NCBI GenBank assembly: GCA_016169945.1
Contig: JADLSH010000377.1
Coordinates: forward strand, 1,674,001 to 1,738,000
From: Trachythela sp. YZ-2020
Lineage: Eukaryota; Cnidaria; Anthozoa; Malacalcyonacea; Clavulariidae
Length of the DNA stretch: 64,000 bases
Direction of reading: 5' to 3'
The translations under genes were made by a program, and so were the position numbers. Under the pieces are notes generated by a model. It worked only from the letters and a program-made list of their open reading frames with translations, was not told the DNA's origin and searched no databases. Position 1 is the first letter of the stretch, and each line of letters opens with the position of its first letter. Positions 1 to 12,060 of the stretch are shown piece after piece.

Positions 1-757
1 CTTTGGCTTGATTGTTTTCCATCCAGACCAGCTTGAACCAACCCTGGTTGACATTCAATTGAGATTGTGGTACGGTATTTTTCTATTCATAACTCTTTCA
101 TTACACACTATTTTGCTGATACACATGTGTCGAACCTTTCTACCATCCACCTTGTCAGCCTGGTGTCCATGATCAGTTGTGCTGTTTTGACATTGTCAAG
201 AAGGGAGCTTGACGGTGTCAGTACATCTTTGCAATCAGTAAACTGAATTGCATACATACAGCACCCAAACTGACAAAACACATGAAGAAAGATCCAGACT
301 ATTTTGCATCAGTGACCATGACTTGGTCATGACAGCTGAACCAAAGGCTCAAGTGTATAAATGGACATTAAACAGTAGTATTTCGTTTGGAAACTGCAGG
401 CAAATGCTGGGAGTTGGAAAATTGGTTATTTTACAATAATAAATGTTTAGATAACAATATCTTTTAAGCAAATTTTTATATTAAAAAAATCATGAACAAC
501 ACACTCTGCATTTAAGATCAATTTCATTGGTGTAAGTTCAAAATTCGGCTGCATTATAAACGTAGATTCACTCCGCAAAAGGCTATATTTGGGCAGGCTT
601 CCAGTTTTATAGTTTAGTAAATCAAAACAAGTACTATTAAACATATAGGCTTGGTCATTTGGGGGAATTGAAAACCTCTTGTTGATCAAGATTAAACATA
701 TATGATAAAACAAAAGTACTTACTTTCCTTTCAAGGTATTTTTGAGTAGAGTAGATC
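1..757. other. no recognisable gene
   Basis: I see no convincing gene, repeat family or inverted structure. A 63-codon open frame on the plus strand near 250-440 resembles no family I recognise and has no splice or promoter context. Confidence 0.4.
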
Positions 758-1006
758 TTATTCTGCCTCCATATTTGGAAAGCAAACTAGAAATTGTCTT
801 CTCATATGATCGTGGCGATAAAATATTATTCCCGCAAGGACAACTTTGAACGAACACAAATGCCGATATTTTAGAGATCTAGATAATTTTAGTTTTAAAA
901 GCATTAACATAACATCTTTTATCCATGGTAGAACGATGAGGTTAGTACAAGATCGCGAAGTGTCTAAAATTTGCGAAAATTCACGTTCGTTCACGTTGTC
1001 CGCCAT
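758..1006 (-). CDS. candidate 5' exon of an unknown host gene
   Basis: A minus-strand frame of 82 codons starts at a genuine ATG with the context ATGGCGGAC. About 45 bases upstream on the same strand lies CACTTCCGG, an ETS/NRF2-type core promoter element; such sites just upstream of ATGGCG starts are common in TATA-less animal promoters. The predicted peptide begins MADNVNEREFSQ and matches no family I know. The true coding part may stop earlier, because the later half could be intron read-through. No clear splice donor was located. The combination of promoter motif, start codon and charged N-terminus is suggestive only. Confidence 0.3.
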   Translation of the reverse strand: MADNVNEREFSQILDTSRSCTNLIVLPWIKDVMLMLLKLKLSRSLKYRHLCSFKVVLAGIIFYRHDHMRRQFLVCFPNMEAE

Positions 1007-1009
1007 ATA

Positions 1010-1764
1010 TTTCTATACAAATTTGTATCACTCCGTGGTCCCCGGAAGTGATTTTCGCATATATAATGTGGCTTCACCTACAGAAGCTATATCCAGTCTA
1101 CTATTAGATCAGTGGTGTGTATGGAGAAATGTGCAAACAAGTAGATGTGTGAAAAAAAACAACTTGCCACATATCTCCATACACAGCAATTAATTGTATT
1201 GATCTTGACAGCATGTAACAATAGAAAAGTATTTCGACTGTTTACGGATATCATTTGCACCAGTGTTAATGGGGTGAATCAGAATGGCACAGACTTTCAT
1301 GTCAGATAAGGAGTGGTTGGATCACAGATTACAGCTGAGATTTAAATACTTGCGGTTAACGCTCAAGTATGTGCAAACGAATAATTCGTATTAAGAATGG
1401 AACTGCCATTGTATAGTTTCTCACATCACATTTCATGAACATGTTCCTGTAAAGGGACTGTTCATTTTTTATCGAGGGGTGGGGCTGGTGGAATTTAGTG
1501 TGCCCTCTTAAATATTCAGCATAGCTGATCCATTCATACTCATCTTTTTCCAAGTGGTCCGTCCCTAAATACTGATATTTTTCTTATATATTCACTCTCC
1601 ACTTTCTCTCCTAAAAATTCCAAAGTACATGTAATCTTAAAAAACTCGTTGTATAGTTACAACGAGTAACAACAAACAACTTGTTGTAAATATCTTGCTT
1701 AAGATGTGTCAGGATTTATTTCAGCAGCAGTTGCAAGGCTGCGTAGTCATTCTATTGGGTCTCG
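1010..1764. other. unannotated spacer
   Basis: AT-rich sequence without a supported gene. A short repeated phrase around 1645-1690 (AACGAGTAACAAC) is the only internal structure seen. Confidence 0.4.
1040..1062 (-). promoter_or_regulatory. ETS-like core promoter motif
   Basis: On the minus strand the bases CACTTCCGG followed by GGACCACGG precede the ATGGCGGAC start at 1006. ETS/NRF2 sites of this form commonly drive housekeeping genes in animals. The assignment is by motif and position only. Confidence 0.3.
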
Positions 1765-1770
1765 CATATA

Positions 1771-2080
1771 TAAGGATGTTCGGGGGCATGCTCCTTGGAA
1801 ATTTTGAATTTTAATAGCCCAGAATGGCCATTTTGTGCGCTTACAGGGTGGCATTCTTGTAAACAGAACAACAAAACTTTGTATTGTTTTTTGCGTGCAC
1901 CCCCTCCTTTGCCAATATTTTTCGCGTGGTGCACCCCTTATGGCCTTTATTTTTGGATGGCCCACCCCCTAATTCCACAAGCCGGTGTACGGTCCTCTAT
2001 GTCGGAAAAAATTGTATTTGTTGGGAAAATCCTGCTCTTGGCTCCCCCCCCCCTAAAATATAGGACCTACGACGCCCCTG
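1771..2080 (+). mobile_element. hAT-like terminal fragment (one end only)
   Basis: The segment has the look of a degraded hAT end: C-rich runs, phrases such as CGGGGGCATGCTCC, and a right boundary ending CCTACGACGCCCCTG, whose reverse complement starts CAGGGGCG as in hAT termini. The next eight bases are GGCGTAGG. I did not find a matching opposite end within this window, so it is a solo end or fragment. The long plus-strand open frame running across it is a by-product of base composition, not a gene. Confidence 0.4.
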
Positions 2081-2476
2081 GGCGTAGGAATGCCAACAAA
2101 CCAAATTGCGATTATATCCGAGGCAACCACAACGAAAACAATAAATCTTCAAGCATGCATGGTGTCGCAGATATATTTAAACTAAAATATACGAACTTGT
2201 GAGGGTTTCGCGCCAGAGTTCAATATGCCAGAGTTTTATAGTGCTATATTAAACGTACTTTTTGGGATCAAACACTGACTACTCAAAACCTTATAATATG
2301 GTCGAGTTATTCTAAATACCTATATTGCTTTTTGAACTGAATGACGTTTCAAAGTGTTGAATCGTTCCTTGACTATGTGTTCTCAAAATTTACATATTAG
2401 ATCATTAAATTAATTAGTTGCCTTATTTTCATCCGAATGACCAAATCGTGTTACCTGTAAGTTACTGCTTATCAGT

Positions 2477-2485
2477 GCCAATGAC
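2477..2485. repeat. target site duplication, left copy
   Basis: GCCAATGAC directly precedes the left TIR; an identical 9-mer follows the right TIR at 3146-3154. Confidence 0.7.
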
Positions 2486-3145
2486 CTCTCTCCTCCGCAG
2501 AGGCTTTTTAAAATGTTAATATGAAGAAAAACACCGCTGACCCGTTGAGAGAGGAACGCAGGCGCGAAACGAAAACGTTTGAAGGCGGGAACAGAAAAAA
2601 GCCAAAAGTCACACCTAATGGCTCGGAAAACCGGGGGAGTCGAAAACCTAAAATGTTGTTTTAAAATTATAATATTTATAGAGCATAGGCACGAACGTTT
2701 CTAATAAAAACTAATACAGCCGCACATTTTGTCATACTGTTTGGGTTTGCAATGAAATGAAATCATTCAAACTATTCAGAGTTAACCCAGTATATTTTAT
2801 GTTAAGAATTTTGAAGTAAAATAGTAAATATTTAATAATACAAGAAAACGGAGAAATTAAAGACGTAAATCATCGATCTCGTACGTAATATCGCTACTAT
2901 CGTACAAAAATTATGCCATTGAATAATATTCACTTATGAATAGATCGGCTATATTTTTACTTACTTTCAATCCATAATTAATTGAACGAAACGTTGGCCC
3001 CTGGACTTGGCATTATTTCGACCATTTGGGCATTATTTCGGCCGTTATTTGGCTGAGGTTTGCTCGTTCCCACTCTTCCCTCTACAACTTCATGTTAGAA
3101 ACACATAATAGTTTATAATATCGGAAACCTCTGCGGAGGAGAGAG
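2486..3145. mobile_element. 660-bp non-autonomous TIR element with 9-bp target duplications
   Basis: The two ends are 19-bp inverted repeats starting CTCTCTCCTCCGCAGAGG. The bases GCCAATGAC occur immediately outside both ends (2477-2485 and 3146-3154), forming a 9-bp target site duplication. No coding region is present. Nine-base duplications are typical of Mutator-like elements, though the TIR here is short for that group; P- or hAT-like relatives make 8. The duplication makes the transposed unit itself secure; the superfamily is not. Confidence 0.75.
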
Positions 3146-3606
3146 GCCAATGACTATATTATATTTAATTATTCTGAATGTGGAAAATTTCCAATCAGAG
3201 AAAAATCTACATTCTTGTCTTCAGTGATAGTTTCTTCACAGTAGCATACCATAAACATTCCGGATTTTATCACAAGAACTTCTGTTGTAGTGTGACGAGC
3301 GTTGAACCAGCTCCAAGTCTGGCAAAGTTCGTGCCACTGTCTCCTAGCTTTCTTGCGACAACTATATTGCAATAGGTGTCTCGTGTCTTGAACAGGATAA
3401 TCTAATAGAGATAAAACGATCATGTTCCGCTTCAATTATTTACACTAACAAACAAAAGGATGCTATTAAATTTCATTATTTTTGAAAACAAAATAAAATA
3501 CATATATATTATGCAAAACCGTGAAAATATACAACGTTTGACAGAAAATGTACAAATAATTTTGTAAGGACTCCAAACTGTCAGTCAAAAGAGTGGAAAT
3601 CGAAGT

Positions 3607-3726
3607 ATGAAATCAAGGGCAACGATGACAATGACAAACATAATTCTTTGTATTATCGGAATTTTCCTGGCACCAAAATATATACAAGGCAAGGATTTAT
3701 TCATGCATAAATTATATATGTATTAA
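3607..3726 (+). CDS. short ORF with signal-peptide-like N-terminus
   Basis: A 39-codon ORF with a genuine ATG encodes a basic start (MKSR), a hydrophobic stretch around residues 11-22 (NIILCIIGIFLAP) and a polar region that would suit signal peptidase cleavage after about residue 28. It could be the first exon of a secreted protein: AAGGCAAGG near 3688 might serve as a rare GC donor, but there is no strong GT donor. Nothing downstream can be joined to it with confidence. A chance ORF remains possible. Confidence 0.25.
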   Translation: MKSRATMTMTNIILCIIGIFLAPKYIQGKDLFMHKLYMY

Positions 3727-3807
3727 CTAGTAATAATCATAGATTAGTGAGATACATTCGGCCTGTGTTAATTATAAGGCAAATACCAAATACTAATCGC
3801 AATTGAA

Positions 3808-4185
3808 AATGCTAGAAGCACGATTCTAATATTAAACTTCCCATAAAAAATGACTTTGAATAAGCTTTATAATCTAGCTAAGCATTTCAATTGTGTATAA
3901 GGTGAAACTAACATAATAAACATAGCCTAATAGTAATTTGACGACTCAATATGCTTGGTAAAAGGAACATACATGGTTGCTTAATTATGCTGAAACCTAC
4001 TTATGAACACGGAAAATTGGCACACAAACCCAACATTTACGACGCAATTTACAATGCTAGAAGCACGATTCTGATATTAAACTTCCCATAAAAGATGACT
4101 TTGAATAAGCTTTATGACCTGGCTAAGTATTTCGATTGTGTATAAGGTGAAACTAACACAATAAACATAGCCTAATAGTAATTTG
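3808..4185. repeat. two direct copies of a 133-bp unit
   Basis: A 133-bp segment beginning AATGCTAGAAGCACGATTCT occurs at 3808-3940 and again at 4053-4185 in the same orientation, separated by 112 bp, with only about nine visible substitutions. It is non-coding. It represents a recent local duplication or two copies of a short repeat. Confidence 0.7.
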
Positions 4186-4379
4186 GGAAATCCTAGTAAA
4201 AGGCGCGCAACACTACTTATATATAAACAATGTTCATCCTGTCACATTTTATATATTTCAAAAACGGCTAAATTAAGGCGATGTTACACGGGACAACTTT
4301 GAGTGCCAGACAACTCGAAATGCAATACGTTACAGAAGCAATCAAATTTCATATTACCCCAATTGATTTGCATATATAC

Positions 4380-5706
4380 CAGTGGCGAAGCCAGCGGTCA
4401 TGCAGGTCATGCAGTGCATGACTAAAACTTTCCCCAAAAATGTTTAAAAATCAGTTCAGTAAAATGGTCTAAAATAGAATTACGCTTTGTCTTTGCCTTT
4501 CTACGTTCAGCTGCTTTATGCTATATTTTTTTACATAAATCAATGGTCTTTACCTGATATTTTCGCTGAATATTCTCGTATGTTTTTGATTTCGGCTTTG
4601 TTGCCTTGGCAACTGAGTAGGGCATGCATATTTTCACATGCATGACCGGTTGCGTAATACGAGTGGAAAACGAGTGCGTGGAATTGCTGCGTGGTTACCC
4701 GCTGCGTGTTTTGGTCATGCATTTTCAGAATTGCATGACTAGCTAATATTATTTTATATTAGGTTTCTTGTTTTCTGATTGGCTTACGATGTTTGCGCAT
4801 GCGCAATGCGGTTGTTTTTGACGCTATGGTCATGCAATTTTCGATTTGTATGACTAACGGGAAGCCCAACCTGATCACAGCCTCTTTGCTCGAAGCTTTC
4901 CGCCTGGATGAACATGGCTTCAAGTCATTCAGGCATTTCGAGTTCTTCTTCACTCGAACTTAACGATATTGTTTCGGAGTTGGTGAGAAAATCCTTTTCT
5001 GCTTGGGCTATGCAGTACTGCTGAACAGAATATTATTGTTAAGCAGCGACCAACGCCAGATCTTTCGTCAAGAAAATACTATTTGAACGGCAGGGGACAT
5101 ATCTTCGGTTCGGTGCATGCTATGTAGATGGCAATACCACCGTTCGATTCAGCGTTTTACGATCTCTTTAGAGAAGTAAATTGTGTTTGTTTACAACGCT
5201 ATGCGGCCAATTTAGCCGCTTTTAAATACTCTGAATTTTGTTTTGTTTACAAATTAACAATAATATAAACCAATTAAATATTCATTTCGCTTTCCTACCT
5301 TTGGTTTACACGGTACAAACTCGTAAATACCACCATTCGACGTGTCTACAATACGACATAATCTAGCCTTTTTATGGCAATTCTCGTGAAAATGCTTTCT
5401 TTGTTGCGAAGCCGGTATTGTCGGCTGAGCGAAACAGTCAAAATTTAGATATTATTCTGAATGGGTTTTCCTATTTTTGTGTCAACCTTCATTATTGTTC
5501 TCTGAAATATGGAAAATTCACAACATTTTTTCCTTTATTAGGTCAAGCTATTCGTAGAAGTTGATGCCCAGATTGCTGCATATGGCACTTCTGGGAGTCA
5601 ATATTTCAAAAAATTTTCGGGGGAGCATCCCCCGGACCCCCCTAGCAGGTCTCGTGCCTTCGGCGCTCGTTGCATGATCACTCACATCGGGCTGGCTTCG
5701 CCACTG
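4380..5706. mobile_element. hAT-like non-autonomous element, 1327 bp
   Basis: The element starts CAGTGGCGAAGCCAGC and ends with the inverse GCTGGCTTCGCCACTG. The 8-mer ATATATAC lies directly outside both ends (4372-4379 and 5707-5714). CAGTGGCG termini and 8-bp target duplications are hallmarks of hAT elements. Inside there are only short minus-strand frames with no recognisable transposase, and a G/C-rich patch near 5620-5690 of the kind seen near hAT ends. Its interior (5098-5307) carries a repeat that is also present, split, around 7226 and 13052. Confidence 0.8.
5098..5307 (+). repeat. 210-bp repeat, unsplit copy
   Basis: The segment from CATATCTTCGG to CCTACCTTTGGTTT reappears in two halves: the left part at 7226-7307 and the right part at 13052-13179, both in the same orientation. 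This copy therefore works as an empty-site reference for the large insertion between them. Confidence 0.7.
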
Positions 5707-5714
5707 ATATATAC

Positions 5715-7225
5715 GAGATGTCGCTAAAAGTTATCGCAAGCTAGCTGTTAAACGTTGCAGAAACAATCAAATTTCGTATAACTAAAAGCCACGCTGTGGC
5801 TAAACTTGTCCCTCTTCACCCACTGAATGCGACCAATAAACTAAAAAACAAGATCCCGCATCAACATTATATTTGTCGGTCAAAGAAATTGAACACGACT
5901 CGCCGTGACATCATTAGGCAAGGTTCATATTACTAAACACGAGAACGAGGCAAATGCCACAACGTCGAACAATCTCGAATTTAACTGGCATGTACAGAAA
6001 CCATGACGTCAGAATTAGAAAGCGTTCTTCTTCATCGAATGCAATTACGGATTCAGTTCTGATTAGCCAAGGAAATCAAGACTAACGACTGTAAATTTCT
6101 GGTCCAATTTTCATCCAAACTGCACCAAATTTAATCAATTGGTCCTTGGCGATTAGCTACTATCCAAGTATGGCAGACAAGATTTCTAGTTGATAGTACA
6201 CCATTGGATACTGTTGAAAGTTTCAAATATCATGCGTTGTTGAGTGGGTTAACGTTAAAAATAGACATTGGCAGATATACCAGTTCAACCAATCAATGTG
6301 AAATACATTTCTCGTGACGAGTCTTGACGCTTGGTCCGAGCTTCAATCCTGGACATAACTTGTTAATAAAATTCCAAAGTGCGTCCGTCAGAGTATAAAT
6401 TGTACAATAATTTCTGTATCTGACCTTGGATATCTCCCCTTCCCCCTAGACAATGTTGTTATGTTGCGTTTTAAGTCTGGGGATAATAATAGCAACATTG
6501 GTTGGGGGAGAGGGGCGCGAAAGCCTAATGAGTTAGTCGAATGTGTGTTCCTGAAAATTTAAGTAATTTTATCAACTGTTATGTCCACGATTGTCTGTGA
6601 TACATTACAGTTTTCCAAGTGTCACGCAATCAGTTACCGATAATCTTCAGGTCTATTTTACACATTTGTTTAGGACAGACCACCAAGCTTTCACATGATG
6701 CTAACCTTTAAGTTTTTGAACCATTTTTAATGTTTAAGCAAATGCAATGGTGATAAAGACTATATAATGTGAATTTGACAAAATATTGCTCTCGAGCGTC
6801 TTTAGTGCAAGTACGTGCGTATGCAGCACACAAACCTAAAGGTTAAAAATACTTTGTAAGAAATGTATCAGGAGAATTTAATACATGTGTTTTGTGGTTA
6901 ATTGGGATGCTTTGTAAATATAGAGTGAACATAAATCGCAGTTTGGGGCGAATATGAACTACTGATATCCAGCGGCGCGAACGGTTAACCATGCACTGTT
7001 AACTCACGGTTAACCATAAGCAATAATTAGAAATTTTGCCTTTGTGGCGATATATGTGCCTGCATTTCAGCATATTGTGCTGTTTATAAACATAGTGTTA
7101 ACCATCGGAAAGAATCAAGTGTTGACAACTATGAATTGTTCAGAACTACGACGGTTAACCACGGAACTCGTTATCGTTGGCCCCTGATTGCCGCAGGTCA
7201 CCGGTGACCTATGACTCTGCAGGTT
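5715..7225. other. spacer without recognised gene
   Basis: No supported gene. A cluster of the palindromic phrase GGTTAACC or close variants occurs between 6980 and 7160 (at least four instances), with no other recognisable structure. Confidence 0.4.
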
Positions 7226-7305
7226 CATATCTTCGGTTCAGTGCATGCTATGTAGATGACAATACCACTGTTCGATTCAGCGTTTTACGATCTCTTTAGA
7301 GAAGT

Positions 7306-7822
7306 CAATAGGCAATTCTAGCTATCGCAATGCATGCCGGTAGAAGTGGTTATTTTTCCATTTCGCGCCAAATGGCGGACGGAAAATGTGTATTTTACAC
7401 GAAGCTGCATTTTTAATTTTTTACGCTTTATCTTTCGCTCCAAACACTGGTTTAAAAGTTGTAGTTTTAGCAGAGGTGATCAGGACTCTTAAACGTAAGT
7501 TTTGGCGAAATCCATTCGATAATTCGCGAGAAAATTGCTTTCGAGTTGACACAGGAGTGAAGGAAATTTGGCAAAAAGCTGGCTTCGAAAACTACTCTGT
7601 CGCACGTTTTGAAGTAAATAAAGTGATCGGTAAGAGCACTGTAGACAATTGACCCCTTCAAATGGAGCTCTGTAACCAAATAATCTAGATTTATCGTTTT
7701 TATGTATTTCTGACTGCTTGATTTCTACGCACAAACATGAAAATGTTTTAGCCGACATTTTGTCAACATGTCCCAGAGGCATGGCTTCACTTTGATATGG
7801 TTTTTCGCGAAAACAAACCCGG
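7306..7822 (+). repeat. outer inverted-repeat arm A (left)
   Basis: This roughly 517-bp segment is repeated in inverse orientation at 12558-13054. The outer edge begins CAATAGGCAATTC and the inner edge ends near AAACCCGG. The arms differ by scattered substitutions and small indels. The left arm contains TTTCGCGCCAAATGGCGGAC, a perfect E2F-type site fused to an ATG. The open frames in both arms are mirror images of each other and match no protein I know. Confidence 0.75.
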
Positions 7823-7984
7823 TTTACTAGCAACTTTCTTGTTATTTCCGAACAGTATTGACCGTAAAATACTCCTGCTTTGCTGTTGACTTTAGCTTGG
7901 CTATATTTTTGGTTGTGGCCACATGTGTTTATAGAATACTTGCAAAAATAGTGTTTTGGTTGCTGTGGGTATGCAAAAGGTTGT

Positions 7985-10897
7985 ACTGATTTTTAAGAAT
8001 CCGGGTGGTGGCGTTGGTCTCTACTTGAAATCAGAATTTGAATTTAGAATTCGACCTGACCTTGTTTTGGGGGACGGGAAGTGCGCGGAAAGTATGTTTG
8101 TTGAAATAAATAGCCTGAAAGAGAAAAATATCGTCATTGGGGTTATATATCGACCTCCTGACCAAAGTGTTGTTGACTTTATTCGTGATTTAAATTTACT
8201 AATGGCCAAAATTTCAAAAGAAAATAAACTTTGTTTTATAATGGGTGATTTCAACTTAAACTTACTCAATTGTCATTCCCATCAATATACAAGTGAATTT
8301 CTTGATATCATGTATTCTAACATGTTTTTCCCGCTGATAACACGTCCGACAAGAATTACCTCACACACCGCTACCCTTATCGATAATATATTTACCAACA
8401 AAATGGATAATTATTTGTTTAGCGGTTTGCTGGTTACTGATATTTCCGACCACCTACCAATATTTTGCTATTACACTGAGAAGACAACTACACCTGACAA
8501 TGAATTCATTGTCTTTCGTGACAAGTGTAAAACAAACAAATTAAAATTTCAAGAATGCTTAAAGAACACCACTTGGGAAAATCTAGAGGGTTATAATGAT
8601 CCGACATTTGCATATGAAAATTTTCTACGCAAATTTACATCCATTTATAATTCTTGCTTTCCATTAAAAAGGGTTAAAACAAATAAGTACTTACACAAAC
8701 CCTGGCTATCCAAGGGCATATTGAAAGCAATAAATACAAAAAATAAATTATACAAGAAATTCCTCCGTGTTCCAACATTTGTTAATGAAAATTATTACAA
8801 AAAGTATAAAAATAAATTAAACCATTTGATAAGGATTTCGAAACGTCGTCATTATGAAACAAAACTTGAATCTGTCAAAACAAACATTAAGAGTACTTGG
8901 AAACTTTTAAATGAAGTAATCAACAAGAAAAGGAGGAACAAAAAACTACCATTGTCATTTTCTACTGATATTGGTGATGTTTCAAACCCAGTGAACATTG
9001 CAAATCGATTCTGTGATTACTTTACCAATATTGGCTCAAATTTAGCAAACAACATTCCTGCCTCATCCCGTACCCCCATTTCTTTTCTGCCTGGTGAATA
9101 CGTAAATTCATTATTTCTTCAACCAGTTGAACAAACTGAAGTTATTGAAATTATTAAATCTCTTCGTTCGGAGACTGCTGCTGGTCATGACAAAATACCA
9201 ATGTGGTCTATAAAAGATTCCATTGATTTTATTGGAAAACCGCTGACAGACATAATCAATTTATCTATCGAATCTGGAATTGTTCCGGATCAAATGAAGA
9301 TTGCTCGTGTTATACCAATATTTAAGTCAGGCATGGATAGCTTATTTCAAAATTACAGGCCCGTTTCGGTTCTACCGATCTTCTCAAAATTATTAGAGAG
9401 GGTTGTGTTCAATCGTTTGAACAATTATATTAACCATTATGATGTTCTATTTGATAATCAATACGGCTTTAGAAAAAATAAATCTACTTCACTAGCTTTA
9501 CTTGACCTAATAGATAAGATAACATCTGCAATTGACGAAAAAGACTATGCAGCGGGGATCTTTTTAGACTTATCTAAGGCATTTGACACAGTTAATCATG
9601 AAATTCTCTTTGAAAAACTTAATCATTATGGTATTCGTGGCCTAGCACTTGATTGGATAAAAGATTATTTTTTTAACCGACAACAATATGTTGAATTCAA
9701 TGGTGCTATTTCCTCGTTTAATGCCATTAGGTGTGGAGTACCTCAGGGGTCGGTCCTTGGACCACTTTTATTTCTGATATATATCAATGATATCTGTAAT
9801 GTTTCAGATGCATTGGAATTAGTCTTATTTGCTGATGATACCAATATATTTTTTAAACATAGAGATTTATCCTGCTTGACTAACTTAATAAATGTTGAGT
9901 TACTGAAGTTATCTGAATGGTTTAAAGCCAATAAATTATCGTTAAACATAAAGAAATCAAATTATATTATATTTAAACCACGGCAAAGAGACAAATCACC
10001 GATTTGCCGTTGTTTATAAATGATCATAAATTAGAGCGTACTAATCATGTTGTGTTCCTCGGAGTGATTCTGGATGAACATTTGTCTTGGACACTTCACA
10101 TTTCTCATATTGCCAGCAAAATATCTCGTTCAATTGGTATAATATATCGATCAAGTTTTTGTCTTCCCAATTCAGCTCTACGTACTTTATATTATGCACT
10201 TGTTTATCCTTATTTACAATACTGTGTAACAGTGTGGGGTTCAACCTACCCTTCCAAATTAAATCGTCTCTTATTGCTCCAAAAACGGGTGATAAGAATG
10301 ATCAGCAAGGCAGCATTTGATGCACACACTGATCCATTATTTAAAGATCTTCGAATATTTAAATTTAAAGATATTTACTTTTTCAATTTGGCCAAATTTA
10401 TGTTCTTATTCATGAACAATATGCTTCCTCGAAATTTTGAAACTTGGATGTTACGAGTGAATCAAGTGCATGATTATAATCTGCGAAGCTCTGAATTGCT
10501 CTATGTACCATTGTGTAGAAAAATATACGACAATTTTCAGTTTCCTATCAAGGGCCAAGTTTTTTTAATACGCTACGTAGTGATATCCGCAATGCCCTAA
10601 CTCTTTCACAATTTACATTCAAATTAAAAAACTTTTTATTTTCTCGTTTGTAAAAATACTTTATCAGAAAATAGGATAATTATATGTTAATTACGATTAT
10701 GCGTACCTCTGACTGCCACTGTACGTACTACTCTATAAATTGTAATTATTATAAGTGAGGAAGCCCATAATTTAATAAGCCTTATGGTTTCTATTTGGGT
10801 TTCCTCGCCACATTTATTATCTTTGTATATACAACTTCTGATGTATTTTTTGTGGCAAATAATAGATTGAATTGAATTGAAAAAAAATTGAATTGAA
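7985..10897 (+). mobile_element. LINE A, 5'-truncated L2/CR1-like non-LTR retrotransposon
   Basis: The element has an apurinic endonuclease domain followed by reverse transcriptase and ends in an iterated ATTGAATTGA tail (10864-10896), typical of L2/CR1-type LINEs. The 5' end is truncated: the coding region enters mid-endonuclease, without the usual first 60-70 residues. It sits between the left arms of the nested inverted repeats (A at 7306 and B at 11066) and so interrupts that foldback locus. Confidence 0.85.
7986..10653 (+). pseudogene. LINE A endonuclease/reverse transcriptase
   Basis: The first long frame shows endonuclease motifs (YRPP at about residue 66, GDFN near 97, SDHLP near 165), a linker, and reverse transcriptase with FKSG, YRPVS, DLSKAFDTVNH, GVPQGSVLGP and the catalytic FADDTN at about residue 625. 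The frame breaks at about 10,000. The thumb/connection region (GVILDEHLSW, WGSTYPSKL) resumes from 10,004 in another frame, and a second shift near 10,550 leads to the genuine stop at 10,651-10,653. Upstream bases from 7956 only read through. With two frameshifts and a missing start it is inactive, but well conserved and therefore fairly young. Confidence 0.85.
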
Positions 10898-11065
10898 GAA
10901 GCCCTTTCATTAAAATAATTGCAAATATATTATATGCAAAGTCCTTTGTCTGCCCACTACTCCAGACAGTAAGTAGCGACTACCAGTGATTGCTGAAAGT
11001 TGTTAATAAACAGCCCTTTGTCCCATGACATACTGTAGTTCTCCTTAATTGTTTAGGGGCTGTTC

Positions 11066-11557
11066 GTAAGAACCATGCTTGCTATGCCCATACCAAGATT
11101 TCTTCATAATATTGTTTTATATAAATCTGTAACCTTGGGGTCTAGTGTCGGCTGCAGCCAAAAATATACAACACTGCTAGTCCCACAACGTTCGGAAGGC
11201 TTGTGGTTGCAGCCCATGACTGCCCGCTTGCTAGGACCAAGGACAGATTTTGGTGTACATGCTGGGGGAGGTGAAATAAATTTTAGGGGAGGTGCAATTG
11301 TAGGCAGATGATGGCCTGGCAAATCATGCTAGCTCACCTTGCAAGCTTGCCTAATATGTATTGGGCTATCCAAGCCAACTGTAAGAAATGATATCATCAT
11401 ATTTTCTGGAAAATGAAATTAGTGTATATTTTGCAAAATGGGTGATTACAGAAAATGTTCACACTCCTCCTTCAGGGAAATGGGAAGTTTGCTCACTATC
11501 TCCAACCCCCTCTTAGGAAGATATCTCCCCTTCTTAGTAAGATATCTTAAACAGGGA
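11066..11557 (+). repeat. inner inverted-repeat arm B (left)
   Basis: About 490 bp, beginning GTAAGAACCATGCTTGC and ending near AAACAGGGA, repeated in inverse orientation at 12061-12558 with high identity. The spacer between the arms (11558-12060) is unique and non-coding. The short frames in each arm are reflections of one another. The right arm abuts outer arm A' exactly. Confidence 0.8.
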
Positions 11558-12060
11558 TAATGGTTGTAATGGTTAGGTTATTATTCAATATTAAATTTTG
11601 ATCCATCATTTAACTGTTAACAAGGGGAGGTGTATAAATTACCAGGGATGGTGCAAAAATTCTCAGGGGAGGTGCAAAATGATCCCAGGAAACTTTAAAG
11701 TGGGTCAAACTGGTAGGGCTAGGCCTTGAAAGTTCTGGACTCACATCCAAGACTTCTATTGTCATCCTTCCAAATATACATGGGAAGGATCTTAATTACA
11801 AATGTTCCAAGAGTGTTGATCAACATTAAAAATTTTTCAATCCACACCAAACATTCTAGATTGTGAATCGTTATTGGGGGGGAGGGGAGTGGGCAGTGAA
11901 CAAAATTGTGGACCATCAGGTCAGTTTCTGCTACTCTTGCTGCTTCATGAAGGCTCTGCAACTGTATGTCACTCAAGTAGGTCAATTAAAAAATTTATCA
12001 AGTTCACAGGGGGTGGATGAAATCTGGTTCAGATTGGCACTTCCAAAGGGGCACCTTAGG

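Noticed and set aside
1795..2202. 135-codon plus-strand ORF
   Set aside because: It crosses the C-rich hAT-like end and continues into unrelated sequence; the peptide is Pro-rich by composition only.
7386..7652. 88-codon plus-strand ORF in arm A as a host gene
   Set aside because: Repeated in inverse in arm A' with disruptive differences and no known domain.
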